A program made the position numbers and the translations under genes. 64,000 bases of DNA, taken from the NCBI GenBank assembly GCA_003116995.1, contig BDSL01000085.1, forward strand, positions 186,001 through 250,000, in the 5' to 3' direction. This DNA comes from Yamagishiella unicocca. Lineage: Eukaryota > Chlorophyta > Chlorophyceae > Chlamydomonadales > Volvocaceae. Below, one piece after another: positions 8,933 to 21,100 of the stretch (position 1 is its first letter; each line of letters starts with the position of its first letter). Under the pieces are notes generated by a model that was not told where the DNA came from, searched no databases, and saw only the letters and a program-made list of their open reading frames with translations.

Positions 8933-11900
8933 ATTTAGTTTACTAATCCCTACTAATCCTACTAATTGTAGGAAGCGCGCGTGTCACTCTGCGATGCCGC
9001 ATTTCTTGTCTCTATCCTTGCACAGCAAATGACACTTTCAGGGATTTAATGGGGGCACCAAGAGCCAAGAACACCACGTGATCTCGTTATTATGATCGAT
9101 AATCATATGGCTCGGCTCAGCGCGGCCCATGCTTGCACGGGCAGAAATGAAACCAGACGTCAACACTGAACTGGTTGAAACTGTATTTGCTAGGCTTGCG
9201 CTGTAGTAGGAAAGAGTCTGCCGCCAGTTTTGATACAGCCGCACGGCGCCGCGACGTCGCAATTTCCTAATTTTCCTTACATACTCATTCCTAACGGTTT
9301 CTTAGCATTATTTTATACCAACTTCCACTTCTTTAGGATAGATTTGAAGGTTCTTGCATAGTGCATGGGGCTAGTTAAGCAACTGACTGGCATGACGTCG
9401 TCCTAAGATCAAAGAAGATGCGGACGTATCTAGTCTTCTAAAGAGGTCGAGGATACGGCCGTGGTTGAGCATTGTGTGCTATTTTTCCTTATCAAGAAGA
9501 AAATTAAACAGTGTCGGGCAGTCAATCGCCGCACCCAGTTTCCGTCAGGGCGACGTATTATAGTCCCAGTTTAGTTTTGAAACGTGATCCGTGTCATGCT
9601 CACATCATGTAATTTACGCGAGTGTATTCAGGTCAAGGTCCACGTTCTGGAGTTTACGTGATGCGTCCTGATGACCGAAAATGAAGCACATTACGGCATT
9701 AGCTCAAGAACTGAAGCCTTACAAACAGAAGATTTCATCAAAAGGCAAGCGCGCAATGGCGTTGGTTGGCAAGACTGTGACTAAGACTGCTCCTTACCCT
9801 GGATTGGAACATGATTAAATAAAGCAATTACCGCTGCAAATCATGAACCGAGAAGAAAAGAAATCAGGCTGGACTATTGCTCCTTGCGTTTGCGTTATAC
9901 GGCGTGATACGTGACGTGTCGTAAAACCCTGCAGACCCTGCAGTTGACGACGAAAAAACCGCCAAGATCGAGCCGCTTCATAGCGTTAGAAGTGTCACGG
10001 GACCGGGTGGCGTGACCCCAACGGCAAGGTAGGGGTGCTGGTGGACGAACCTATAAACAGCTATAAGGGTGTTCCCAAACCCAATGATACAACTCTGATG
10101 CATACAGCAGTAGCCCGCCGAGTGTCAGCTGAAGCTAGCTAGATAGCGGCAGCTCCGCCTTGCGCTGGGCAGGTCCGGGCCTCCAGACAGGGGCAGGGAT
10201 GCGCAACACGCACGGTGCACGAGAGTGCATACAATCAGGATTGCTGTAGCTGTGGCTCATGCGGTCCCGAGCGTGCGCATTTTACCGTTAACCACATGCA
10301 TTCACAGGTATATATGGAGCACAACTAACCTGTATGCCCAACATGTCGATGGGGGGCGGCTCTGTTAGTTCATTCCTTTTCGACTGTAAGCAGAAGCGGA
10401 ATAGGCCCGATGCGATACACGAATCCTATAAGAACATTAATATGGGTGCCCTTTATGCATGGATGGCCTGGTACGTAGCGTGCAGCGCGGAATCCGCCCT
10501 CTAAAACAACCGACGTCCGTCAGGGTAGGGGACACGCCGCCGTCTCGCTTTCTTGCGCTCTAAGCGCAGACAAATCAGCAGGCATACGTAAGACTTGCAT
10601 GCGTGCTCTCGCTCCTAATCGGACCTGTACAAGTTGGCGGGCGTACTCTAAATGTTAGGACAGCACTTGCACTTGCACTTGTGGACGACCCCCACATAGT
10701 ATCATAGTAAGTGGGCTCACATAAATAGTATCGTGTATAGTTAGGGTGTCATGTATGCCCCACAGCAGTCTCCGGCTGCTGTCACGGACACTAGGTTCCA
10801 CATGACAGCTCCAAGCTAAGCGCCGCCGACGGGAGCAAAGCTGCACTACTCCCCCACGCCGGTCCGCACAATCCAGCCTGCAAGAGTCCTTGAGAGGGGA
10901 CACAGCCCTCAACGCCTTCAGAGCGGCGGCCATACGTCTCAGCCGAACCTCGACCGTTGCAAGCACCGCAACGTCCCAAATTAAACGCACGGCTGCACGC
11001 ACCACCGGAGGCAGGAGCCGGAATTCACGCTGCTCCCGGGTCACTCGCTCCCAAAACAACCCGCCGTACGGCGGCCGGTTCGTCAAACAACTGCTCGAGA
11101 CGTAGGACAACTCCTTACGTATTGCTGCCTAAAAAGCAAGAGACCTCCTAGATAGTATTGTGCTCGGGTACTCTTTACTTACAACTACCAGGGGCTGCCA
11201 CAGCCCCACGCAAAACGTGATGAATTGCCAAGCATAGCAGGGAAACCCCTTCGACCGTGAGCCGCCAACACCCCTCCTTGTGAGGTGTTCCTTGGGGCTG
11301 GCGGTTGTATGTCACGACTGGCAGACACCGTGTTTTGGCTGTTACACAGAGCTGCGTTGATGCAGTACCGTCAACGGACTGCTGCTGAGAACTGCTGAGA
11401 CCCCGTCCTCGCACACTGAAAGCGAGTGCTGGCACATGGCACCACGGCAGGACCTGTATAACTGGCGGCGGCCGCCAAACTGGAAAAACAACCAGCAGGA
11501 ATGAAGGCACGCACTGTAAAGACGAATGCATGGTGACTGATTGGTAGCTAGCATGCATGCATGCATGCAGCGATCGATAAATGAAGACATACAGTGGGGA
11601 TGAACTGATCGATAGGCCTTTAGGCATACCCTGGAACACGGGTGCAGGTATCTATGCAGCATGCATGCAGACGCTGACAAGCAAAGATGCTAACCAAACC
11701 CGCTTCTTAACCCACATCGTGCAGCACGCGGTCAACACGACGGCGTGGGGTTATGCGCATCGGTGCCCTCATGATAGGTTGAGTATGCACACGGATGCAT
11801 TCGAGATGACTCTTGATACCGGAAGTCAGGATTTTGATTATAAATTTATATTTCGGGTAGAGCAAGGAACACGCTTCAACCAGGCGGATGTTCCAGCGAT

Positions 11901-12458
11901 AGCTAACCGTGAGGGTAGGTGCTAGCAGGCTAGTTACGGGGCGAACTGAGCGTGTTTGCGTCATCGCTATAACAGCATAGTTTGTCTTTCGTAACGTGAT
12001 GTGTGATGTCTGTGATTAGGTTTCGTGCAAAGTAAATTCCTCCTACGTCACCCTCAAACTCGGACTCACTGGGAGCCAGCTTTCAGGCCAACTCGGCCAT
12101 GCGGGATCCCTTGGGAATCCGATTCCGACAATTCCGACACTTCTTAGGCGTTTCATATGTTCGGCATTAGCAACTGTGAAACCGCCCTTGCATGGCATGC
12201 CGTGGTCCTACTTGCCGTGAAGGAGGTCTGTGTAGCATTATGTCATGTATGAGCTCAAGCATCATTGTAAGTAGACATCGCAGAGGAATGACACCAACTG
12301 CATTATGTGCCTGTGCGTGCGCAGCTTTGCGAACCCGTACGGCACTGTTGGAGAGTTTACCAAAGTGTTAATCAAGCGCACTCATACAATTGGTGAAGTA
12401 GTAGATATATTCAAGTCGACAGCTTTAATTGTGTAGAACGGTTGTTTTCTGCTTCACA
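8933..12458. other. 3.5-kb gene-poor region
   Basis: More AT-rich than the rest, with no long frame showing a recognised domain. A minus-strand frame at 11110-10655 (151 codons; TREQREFRLLPPVVRAAVRLIW) has a somewhat protein-like composition and could be an old transposon scrap. I found no catalytic motif in it. A (CATG)n palindromic tract lies at 11552-11568. The promoter and 5' UTR of the RRM gene should lie at the right end. Confidence 0.5.
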
Positions 12459-15154
12459 ATGCACCACCAAGGCCAGACGCCCGCGTGGGTGCCAGTTCCT
12501 ATGCCCTACCCGCCAGGTATGAGCTGATTTCCATAGCCAACAATTTTAACTTTGATCCTGTATCGACTGGTGCGGTCACGACGGGACTATGCGATGTTGG
12601 AGGAATGCCCGGAGCGCACCAACTTGACTGCGCACCGACTGCGCAGGCATCATCGCACCTGGGATGATGCCCCCGGGAATGGTATTCGGACCAGCTTATG
12701 GCTATCCTTCACCTGGTAAGCCCGCCGTTTGAGGTTGGCGGTATTGCACAGTGGTCTTTACCGTGTGGGACGTCACCACAGGCCCTATGTCGGCGATGCC
12801 GACCGCCGATGGACTTCGAGGATACACATTTGGTGGTATGACAGCGATGCAGCAGGAGGATGCGACAGGTAAGAAGGAAAGGCTCCCGGCATGAGTACTA
12901 CAACGAGCTACTGAAACTCACCTTTCCAATGCAGCTGCCCTTGCCGAGCGACTCAATGAGTTGCAGCTAGGAGGCTCGCGAGGGCGAGGGCCGTCAATTC
13001 CTTCACACGCCGCTGGCCCCTTCGCGCGTGGAGGAGTCGCGGGTCCCGGCCCATCGCAGTCCCAATACTACTACCAAGCTGTCCCGCCGCTCCAGCATGG
13101 GCGTGGGCGTCAAGGACGGGTAAGAATGTCATATGTGAATCTTTGTTTGCCAAATTTCCGTGTTTCGGTATCCCATGCATGGTCGATGGCCAATGGGTCG
13201 CGGGTCTCGTCATTCGTTCGCAGGGCGGACGGGGCGCACCTCAACATCAGACTGGTGGGAGGGGGCCGGGGCAGATGCAGAAGAAGAAGCGGCCTCAGAA
13301 GGGACTGGAGGACAACATCAAGCGCACCGTATACATTAGCTACGTCGACTGCACGCTGACGGAGGAGAACCTGGCAGCCTTCTTCGCGGATTGCGGGAGA
13401 ATCGTCGACTGCCGCATTTGCGGCGACCCCAACAGCGCCATGCGTTTCGCATTTATCGAGTTCTCGGACGTCGACGAGGCGCACAAGGTGCGCCTTTTCG
13501 TGCGTCCCTAGGAAGGCCGCTGTGCACTGGCGTGGCTTGGTATCCCCCTCAACAATGAACAACGAATGAGGGGGATTATAATAAATGATGTGGCACATGC
13601 CTGAGTCTTCAACAGTATGCATGTCAAGGCCTGCACGATGGTGTGATAACGCATGTGTTTCCTGGCACACGAGCGTTTCATGAGCGCGAATCCACATCCA
13701 CACAATTCCTCATCCACATCCACACGATTCATAAGCGCGAATCCACATCCACACGATTCCACATCCACACGATTCCTGACAGTGCATCTGGTCACAGCCG
13801 TAGCTGAGCCCGTCAGCTCCTACCGAGCGCAGTGCATGACAATTAAGTTTTGAGGCGGCTGCTGTACATGGTCATGTTGGGAGGTGTCCATCTTGGGTGC
13901 CCATGGGACGCTGGTACTCGTCCCGCATTTGGGTATGGAAAGCATCGCGCTGTGGAGAGCGACCTACATGGGACCTAGTCGGATGCTGTTGTTATGTAAT
14001 CCCCCGCACAGGCGCTTGAGAAGACCGGCAGCGTGCTAGGCAACTCGCCACTGCGCGTGCTGCCGTCCAAGACTGCCATAATGCCGGTCAACCAGGAACT
14101 GATGCCGCGGTCTGCCGACGAGGTGGAGCGCTGCAGTCGCACGGTTTACGCTGCTAACATCGACAAGAAGGTGGACAAGAACGATGTCAGGGCGTTCTTT
14201 GAGTCGCTATGCGGTAAGCGTGCTTGCGCGCCGCTGTGCTTGTCCGCGCCCAATCATATGTACACAGGCTTCAGGTGTACGTTCTCCATGAGTCACATGT
14301 ACCGGTTTCGAGTTGGTCTCCATGACGAATATCTCATATACAGCTACCTTCAGCGTAACACACATTAAAATCAAGTCTCTGTGTCCCCTGTCCCCTGCAG
14401 GCAAGGTGTCCCGAATCCGGCTTTTGGGTGACTACGCGCATTCCACGCGGATTGCGTTCGTCGAGGTGTGTGACGCTCGCGCGCCTCGGTACAGCACCGT
14501 AGCAAACACGGCCTGCACGCAAACATGGTCCGCATGCATCGTTGTTCCGGAAGGAACTCGAATGCTTGTACCTGCTGCTCGCATCCCGGTGGTTCACGCT
14601 GCATGTCGCACCTGACGCTGGACTCTTGTCTTCGCCGACCGCAGTTCCAGCACGCGGAGGGCGCGCTGGCAGCGCTGAACTGCAGCGGTGCACTCCTCGG
14701 TAAGCGTAGCGCTGAGCTGTTAGATGTCAACCATCCAACGGCATTTCCGTGCAACTCATGAACCTCACATGCCGCTGGCGGGCTGCCCACTTCTTCCCGT
14801 GGTCGCGTGGCGCTGTTAGCCGAACGACATATGAAAGGATATCTATGCTCGTCGGCGTCGTGCTGCCGGGGTTTCATCTGGCTCCCTAAAAAGGAGCTAA
14901 TACGGTCTGAACTCCCACTTTGTGGATGCGTTGCAGGGTCGTTGCCGATCCGGGTGTCACCCTCCAAGACGCCCGTGAAGGTGGAGGGCGGCCGGGACAG
15001 CGACGGCCAGTCGAGCTCCACGCACTCACAGCAATCCATGCCCCAGTCTCGCCCCGGCCAGTCGCAGCAGCAACCCCAGGCGCAACAGGCGCAACAGCAG
15101 CCACATCAGATACAGCAGCAGGCGCAGCAGGTGCAGGAGCAGTCCGCGGACTAA
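12459..15154 (+). CDS. Two-RRM RNA-binding protein of the plant CID8-13 family
   Basis: Nine exons: 12459-12516, 12647-12715, 12782-12868, 12935-13119, 13224-13487, 14012-14213, 14401-14465, 14645-14699 and 14937-15154. All phases close, giving 400 aa. The N-terminus is Pro/Met/Gly-rich, then comes a basic KKKRPQK stretch. RRM1 (about 147-240) has TVYISYVD as RNP2-like and MRFAFIEF as RNP1-like. RRM2 (about 265-340) has TVYAANIDKKV and TRIAFVEF. Each RRM ends in the family signature LRVLPSKTAI or IRVSPSKTPV. The tail is Gln-rich. In plants this family binds poly(A)-binding protein through a PAM2 motif and also binds RNA. I see no clear PAM2 here, so PABP binding is not supported by sequence. 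Likely role: cytoplasmic mRNA regulation (inference). Confidence 0.9.
13683..13777 (+). repeat. Minisatellite in intron 5 of the RRM gene
   Basis: About four imperfect copies of (gcgaa)tccacatccacacgattc, with two lengths depending on whether ataagcgcgaa is included. Confidence 0.8.
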
Positions 15155-18134
15155 ATCGCAACGTGGAATAAACGATGTGAGCAATCGGCCAGGTGCCGAC
15201 GTCCCGGACTGCTGATGAAGTCTGGTGGCAAACACTTGCTAGGGTTACGGTTTTACAATTATGGGAAATCCACAGAATAAGAGCTGTGCCTATTGCATAG
15301 ACGCAACAAGGCACAACTGCTGGACAAGCAGCGGGTGCTGCAGGTAGTGGCTGCCTTTGATGCGGGCTCTTCAGTTCTGGCTACCAGGGTTCTTCAGCTG
15401 CAGCGGACATCTCCCCGCAGTGTGCGCTGTCTGTCCTACGAACGGCCTCAACTTGCCAACTCAGACAAGTAGGCGACAGCTTCTTGGCGTGTTGCGGTGG
15501 CCGCCCTTGGCAAGCAGGTTACGGGGTATCGGCAGGGTCAGCGGGAATGGGTGGTGGTGGGGTAAGTGGGTGCGTTGTTGCAGCTTTCTTGTCACACGTT
15601 CACGTCGTTCATCAAACTTGATATGCCTACTAGGGTCGACGTTGCGTTGGCCTCGGACGGTGGTATGGGGGGAATTGTGCAACAGGAGTTGGTGCACCGC
15701 TGTCCGGTTACTGGGTGGGGGGACAAGCAGAAAGCCACACACTACCAGGTATGGTATTAAACTGGTATGTTATCGTATTATGGTGCTGGTGGTGGACGTG
15801 AAGATCGCCTCCCGGAACAGGCAATGGTGATGACTTGGCCATGTTGCTCTATATTACTGCTGCAGTTGCGCCTCTTGGGAATTAAGCCGTGTGGGAGGTT
15901 ACGGGAGTGGTGCTTAAGGCGGATGAGGCATTCCATCGCGCTGCTCCGCACCGTTACAAACTGAATGTCATTCCTATTAGCACATGCTTTTAAGCCTCCT
16001 CAACGAACGAGATGCCATTTGTTTCATGCTACGGCGGTTGGTAGTGCGGCTGACGCTGCTGGGCCCATCGGACCATGCGTTTGGGTGAGACGAAGCGCAT
16101 CCGGTCCTGGTTGAGGTGGGCATATGCGCCCCAGGTTGAAGTGTTTTTATAGAGCGGTGTATTGCACGTGTACGCATGTCGCACGGGTCGGCTGCCGTGC
16201 CTGTGTAGAACACTGCTTAGAAGGGCGCGGGTAGCCCGAGGCACATGTGACGCCATTTCTACGGGCGCGGCCTCGGTGACGTAGTAGGCATGACAGTGAC
16301 CTCATGTTGTTTGGCGGCTTGGACGGTTGGGTTTTGTCCAACAGAAAGCCGTGTCAACGTGCGCCAGACCTTTGAGTGATTTGCATGGACTGTTTTGAAG
16401 GAGTCCTCGACGAGCGCTCTCGTCAGGCACCTATGTCTAAAGTGTGGCGGAGTCGCGGCGGGCGAGGTACTCAAGACAGCCGTCAAAGCTGGTGTCGAGC
16501 TCCTTCGGACGGACGGGAATTACTCGGGCTGTAGATTGGTCCAATTGGATCACGACTGGCAGCTGCAGCCTCGGTATTGTTCAGCGATGCCAGTCTCCGT
16601 TCGTTGGTACAAACGGCCTGGCATTGGAGATATTGGGGGGAGGGCATGGGAGGAGATAAACGAAACGGTAGCGTTACAGTGCCCATGCAGTGATTTACTG
16701 TGCGTGAAAATTTTCGTGCCACACGGTGCGGTCTGCGATGACGTGTTGATGTGGACCCCATATGCACTCAGATGGTGTACTCTCTCAAGTGGATTAGTAC
16801 TCTATCATGTTACATTCCAATGCTCGACAGTCTGGAAAAACGTGATTGGTAGTGTGTAAAACGGATTTGGGCGAACACGAGCTGCTCGCCCGGTCCCGTA
16901 AGGTTCGACGAAAAGAGCCAGACGTTGACCTGTTGTCGCACTCCACGTCATTCACTGCACGGCGTTATCGATACCTGTAACATCAGCAGCCAGCCTGGTC
17001 CTTCGAATTCCTGTACGTGTGGACGTTTGCCGCCCGGTACTCCGCTGCAGTACGCTGTACGGACGGCGCCCAAGTGCAAATACACAGTGTCTGCTGGCTC
17101 TGCACCGCCCTAGAGGTTATTTAGCGGCGGGGGGGGTGCGTGGTGCGGGTCTCGCAGTTGCGTTGCTACGGAATGTGGCAAGGGGGGTGCCTTGGCGCGT
17201 ACGAGTATAGCTCTGATAGAATTGCAGATACATGCACCCTACCCAGTGTTGGAAGTTTCTGGACGGCAAGTCTGAAAATGCGGGCTGACGTCATGAAACG
17301 GCCCTTAACAGCCAGGACGCCGCGTGTGCTTCCTCAACGGGGACCTTTTCACAGGCATAGCCAGCAGTGTGGTTAGGCCCTGAGCGGAAACCTTGGTGGC
17401 GTGCAAAATCCGCAGGCTAGGAAGACACGTGCCCGTGCGCTTTACCAAATCGAGCGAACCATGCACAAGATCAACGCAAGAGCGCAAATACGCAAGCTGT
17501 TGTTGGTATCCTGCCCGAGCCAGGCCTGGCCCACCGGGTATCGTGCCAACCAAACGGGTATCGTGCACAGGACGACTACAGGACGCTGGATCACTCCGTT
17601 GGAGTACAAGTTCTGCTACATGTGGACCAATGCAACTCTACTTAGGAAAACGGCGCAGTCGGCACATGACGTCCAACCTGAACCCATTTCATGCAGTGAT
17701 GCTCTACAAAGTCGTGTTGACGACGTAACTATATAATACTGTTCCATGAACGCGGGAAACTCGGCATCCAGGGACCTTATGCTGATACAGTATGCAGCTG
17801 GTCGTACCAGCGGTACAACAAGCTCCAGAGTCAGCAGCTATGCAGCTCAGCCCTATCAAGAGCCAACACGTCTTCAACATACAGGATTGCTATACTTTTA
17901 GCAGTACGTTTGCGTTGTAAGCAGAAGGCCAGATTTCGTTGAGCACCCGTACTCTTTCCTCTCTTTGACATTTTTTGCGCTCTAATTATCCGAAAAGACG
18001 CTATGTATTACATTTAACAAAGAAAGCTTGGTCTTGAGCTTGTAGTGTGAGAGAACTTCGGCCAACTCTGTTCTGTTTGCCCCTCGCGCGCAATGATTCC
18101 AATTATTGGTCCCTAAAGCTATGAGTATTCGTCA
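15155..18134. other. 3-kb region without an assigned gene
   Basis: Contains the 3' UTR of the RRM gene at the left and the presumed promoter/5' UTR of the LRR gene at the right. The longest plus-strand frames (15357-15830 and 16395-16859) show no recognised motif and no convincing splicing. No TGTAA was found within about 1.8 kb after the RRM stop, so that gene's 3' end is unknown. Confidence 0.45.
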
Positions 18135-18138
18135 ATGA
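18093..18138 (+). promoter_or_regulatory. Two short uORFs before the LRR/DUF4476 start codon
   Basis: uORF1 at 18093-18116 has seven codons and ends TAA. uORF2 at 18121-18138 has five codons and ends TGA. The TGA overlaps the presumed main ATG at 18135 (ATGA). Both matter only if transcription starts upstream of 18093, which the sequence does not prove. Confidence 0.45.
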
Positions 18139-21100
18139 GCCGTAAGCGCGAAGGTTTGGCTGATCTGCTGCATTGGTCGCGAAGGCCATCAACATGCGAG
18201 CAAGTTCGGGCACGGAAAGACGCGGAAAGGCGTGAGGACCGACCTCATACGGCCGTTCATGGTGGGTCGTCTGAAGGGGGCTCTAACTGCCAGGGACGCC
18301 CTCACACCTCTCTCGGCTTTACGGGCCGCGCGACGACAGGTCCGGCAAATGGAGGCAGTAGCGGCGCTGGTCAGTCGTCGCAAGCTGCCAACGAAAACCG
18401 TAGTGGCTTGCCACCACTTTCAAGAAATGGGTCCGCGGTCTGTGGCCCCAGGAGCAACGGCGCCGGGGCCCCGGAGGTCGCGCCGGATTCTATGTCGCCT
18501 TTCCAGGAGGCCCTGTATGTGAACGGCCACCCCCACAATGCCACCTCACGCCTACTCCGGCTTGGTGCTGGTAGCCCTGGGCCGAGCAATTTTGCGCGCC
18601 GCAGCGCCACAACCAGCCCCAGCCCTGGCACGATGCCGCCCCTGCCATCCCAGCAGCCGCACAGAACGCAGTCGCCGGCCGCCGCCTCGCACCAGTCTCT
18701 GACCGGAATGTCGGCGCCGACGGAAAGCAGCAGCTTTCTGCTGCCGGTAGCGGGACCGCCCGGGGACCCAACTGGCTCCCGACAGTTGCAATCCCAGTCG
18801 ACTGCCTTTCGGCCCTCGACTGCTTGGACATCCTCGCTGGGAGGCAGCCCGCCGCGGTCGGTTCACAGATTCGGCTCCCGAGAGAACAGCGCCATGATGG
18901 AGGAGGCGCGACGGGTGGCGCAGCAGGCGGTGGAGGTGCTGTACGGCAGCGAACAGGTGCGCTGAGCTCATCCCCTCCCGCGCTAGGCGCGCCCTCTCTT
19001 GCGTGTGCGGCTTGCGCTTATGGTCCGCTAGCGTGCTGTTGGTATTGTACAGAGCCTGCCAGTTCGTATGCGCGGTGGCGCGATGGGCGGGTGCAGTCAG
19101 CGGCTGTGGGACCAGAGGTGGCTGCGCAAGCAGCGGGCCGAATGCGCTGCCCGAGGCGCCACGGCAGCGGGGGGGGTTGCAGCATGCATTTGGAAACACC
19201 CACGTGCGCACGGCATTGGTACAGCCACGTGAGTGTCCAGTGCACTAGCCTGCCCGCCGCTGTGGCTGCGCAAAGGATGGGGCAATCGGGGCTGGGCATG
19301 TAGTACAGAGGCGGGTTGAGGGCAGCGGCCGCATTGCTTGAACCGGCAACCTGCTGGGTGTTGCAGCTGCTTGCCGCTGCCGCTGGTGCTGGTACTGTTG
19401 CCCAAATGCCGGTGGGCATCCGCAGTCGGGGGGGGTTGCAGCATGCATTTGGAAACACCCACGTGCGCACGGCATTGGTACAGCCACGTGAGTGTCCAGT
19501 GCACTAGCCTGCCCGCCGCTGTGGCTGCGCAAAGGATGGGGCAATCGGGGCTGGGCATGTAGTACAGAGGCGGGTTGAGGGCAGCGGCCGCATTGCTTGA
19601 ACCGGCAACCTGCTGGGTGTTGCAGCTGCTTGCCGCTGCCGCTGGTGCTGGTACTGTTGCCCAAATGCCGGTGGGCATCCGCAGTCGGCGGCGCGGGCTC
19701 AGCCGGGTGTCCGTCGTCGTCTCGGCCAGGCCCCCCTGGACTATCGCGCATTACACCCCCCCTCAGCCGCCCCTAAGCCCCACCGGGCGTTTCCCTCTGG
19801 TACCGGTACCCTTCCTCGTGCTGCTACCGCCATTTCCATATGCCCAAGCACCCGGCCCCCCTGCCGGTGCCTCTGCACTCGCAGGAAGTCAGCCCCGCGG
19901 ACCGAGCAGCGGCGTCCGCCGCGTTGCAGCAGCTGGAGGCGCTGCTGGGGCCGCGGGAGATCAGCTTGACGGCACTGGCGCAGGCGACTCGGAACCTGCG
20001 GTCCGATCTGGGTCGGGAGCTGCACACCTCGGACAAGCAGGTGGGGGAGGCGGGGCGGGGCTGCAAGGAAAACCCGTGTACGACAGAGAAACCCGTGGGG
20101 GAGGCGGGGCGGGGCGGGGCGCACGAGGGGGGAGGCGAAGGGACGCGAGGCGAGGCGAGGGTGATACGCGTCGGGGCAGGGAGTCGAGGGCCAGACGCGG
20201 GGCGGGGCGGGCGCAGACGAGGAGGCCTGAGCAAGTAGGGTTGGCAGGACGAGTTAGCGTGGAAGGGCACAGGGGCCAGCGCTCCTGTTCCCCACTGTCG
20301 CCGCCGACCCCCCTCCGCCCTCCCCCTCCCTTCCCTCCCCTTCCCGTCCCTCCTCCTCCCGTCCCGCCCCCTCCCGGCACGCCAGGCTTCCTTCGCCCGT
20401 GCACAGCTCAAAGCCCTCGAGCGCCAGCACGACCGCCTCCGCCAGCAGCTTCAGCCCCGCCCTGATCCCATCTCCCTGCCTTCGCCGGGCGTCTCCGGTC
20501 TGTCCGATACGGGCACCCCGTCTATGAGCCCCAAGATGCTCCTTTTCGACGGTGTGGGCTTCACCAGCAGCATCTCGGGAAGTATCTCTGCGCCGCAGTC
20601 GCCCATGGCTGCCCGGATCGGCGGCCTGCGGGCAGAAAGCCCTCTACCCTGGCCGCCCCCGGCCACCTCAGCGCTTAACGCCGGAGGCAACGATGGCGGC
20701 GGCAGCGACGTCGACTACGAATCTGGCGGCGGCCGGGCATCCGGCAACGGCGCACTCGCCTCACCGGCCTTCGCCAACGGGCTAGAGGCGACCGGCAGCT
20801 CCCTGACGTCCTGCGATAAGTGGAGCCTGGCGGGGGCGATGGAGCGGACCATGCAGATGCGGGCGCTGTCGCGGGCGGAGGCGGCCATGCAGGCGGTGGC
20901 GGCGGCGCACGCGGTGCAGGAGCGCCCGCCCAGCAGCGGCGGAGGCGAGGGGGGCATGACGGTGGACGTGGAGGAGCTGCGGAGGCTGAAACACACGCAG
21001 GCCACGTCGGACGCGATGGTGCGTTGGAGGCTTCGTCCCCGGGGCGCCTAGGAGGGAAAAGGGGTCCCTGGGGATCGTGAATTCGTAATCAGGTTGTTTT

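Noticed and set aside
16395..16859. Possible 154-codon gene
   Set aside because: No motif, no clear splice partners, and no codon bias like the neighbouring genes.
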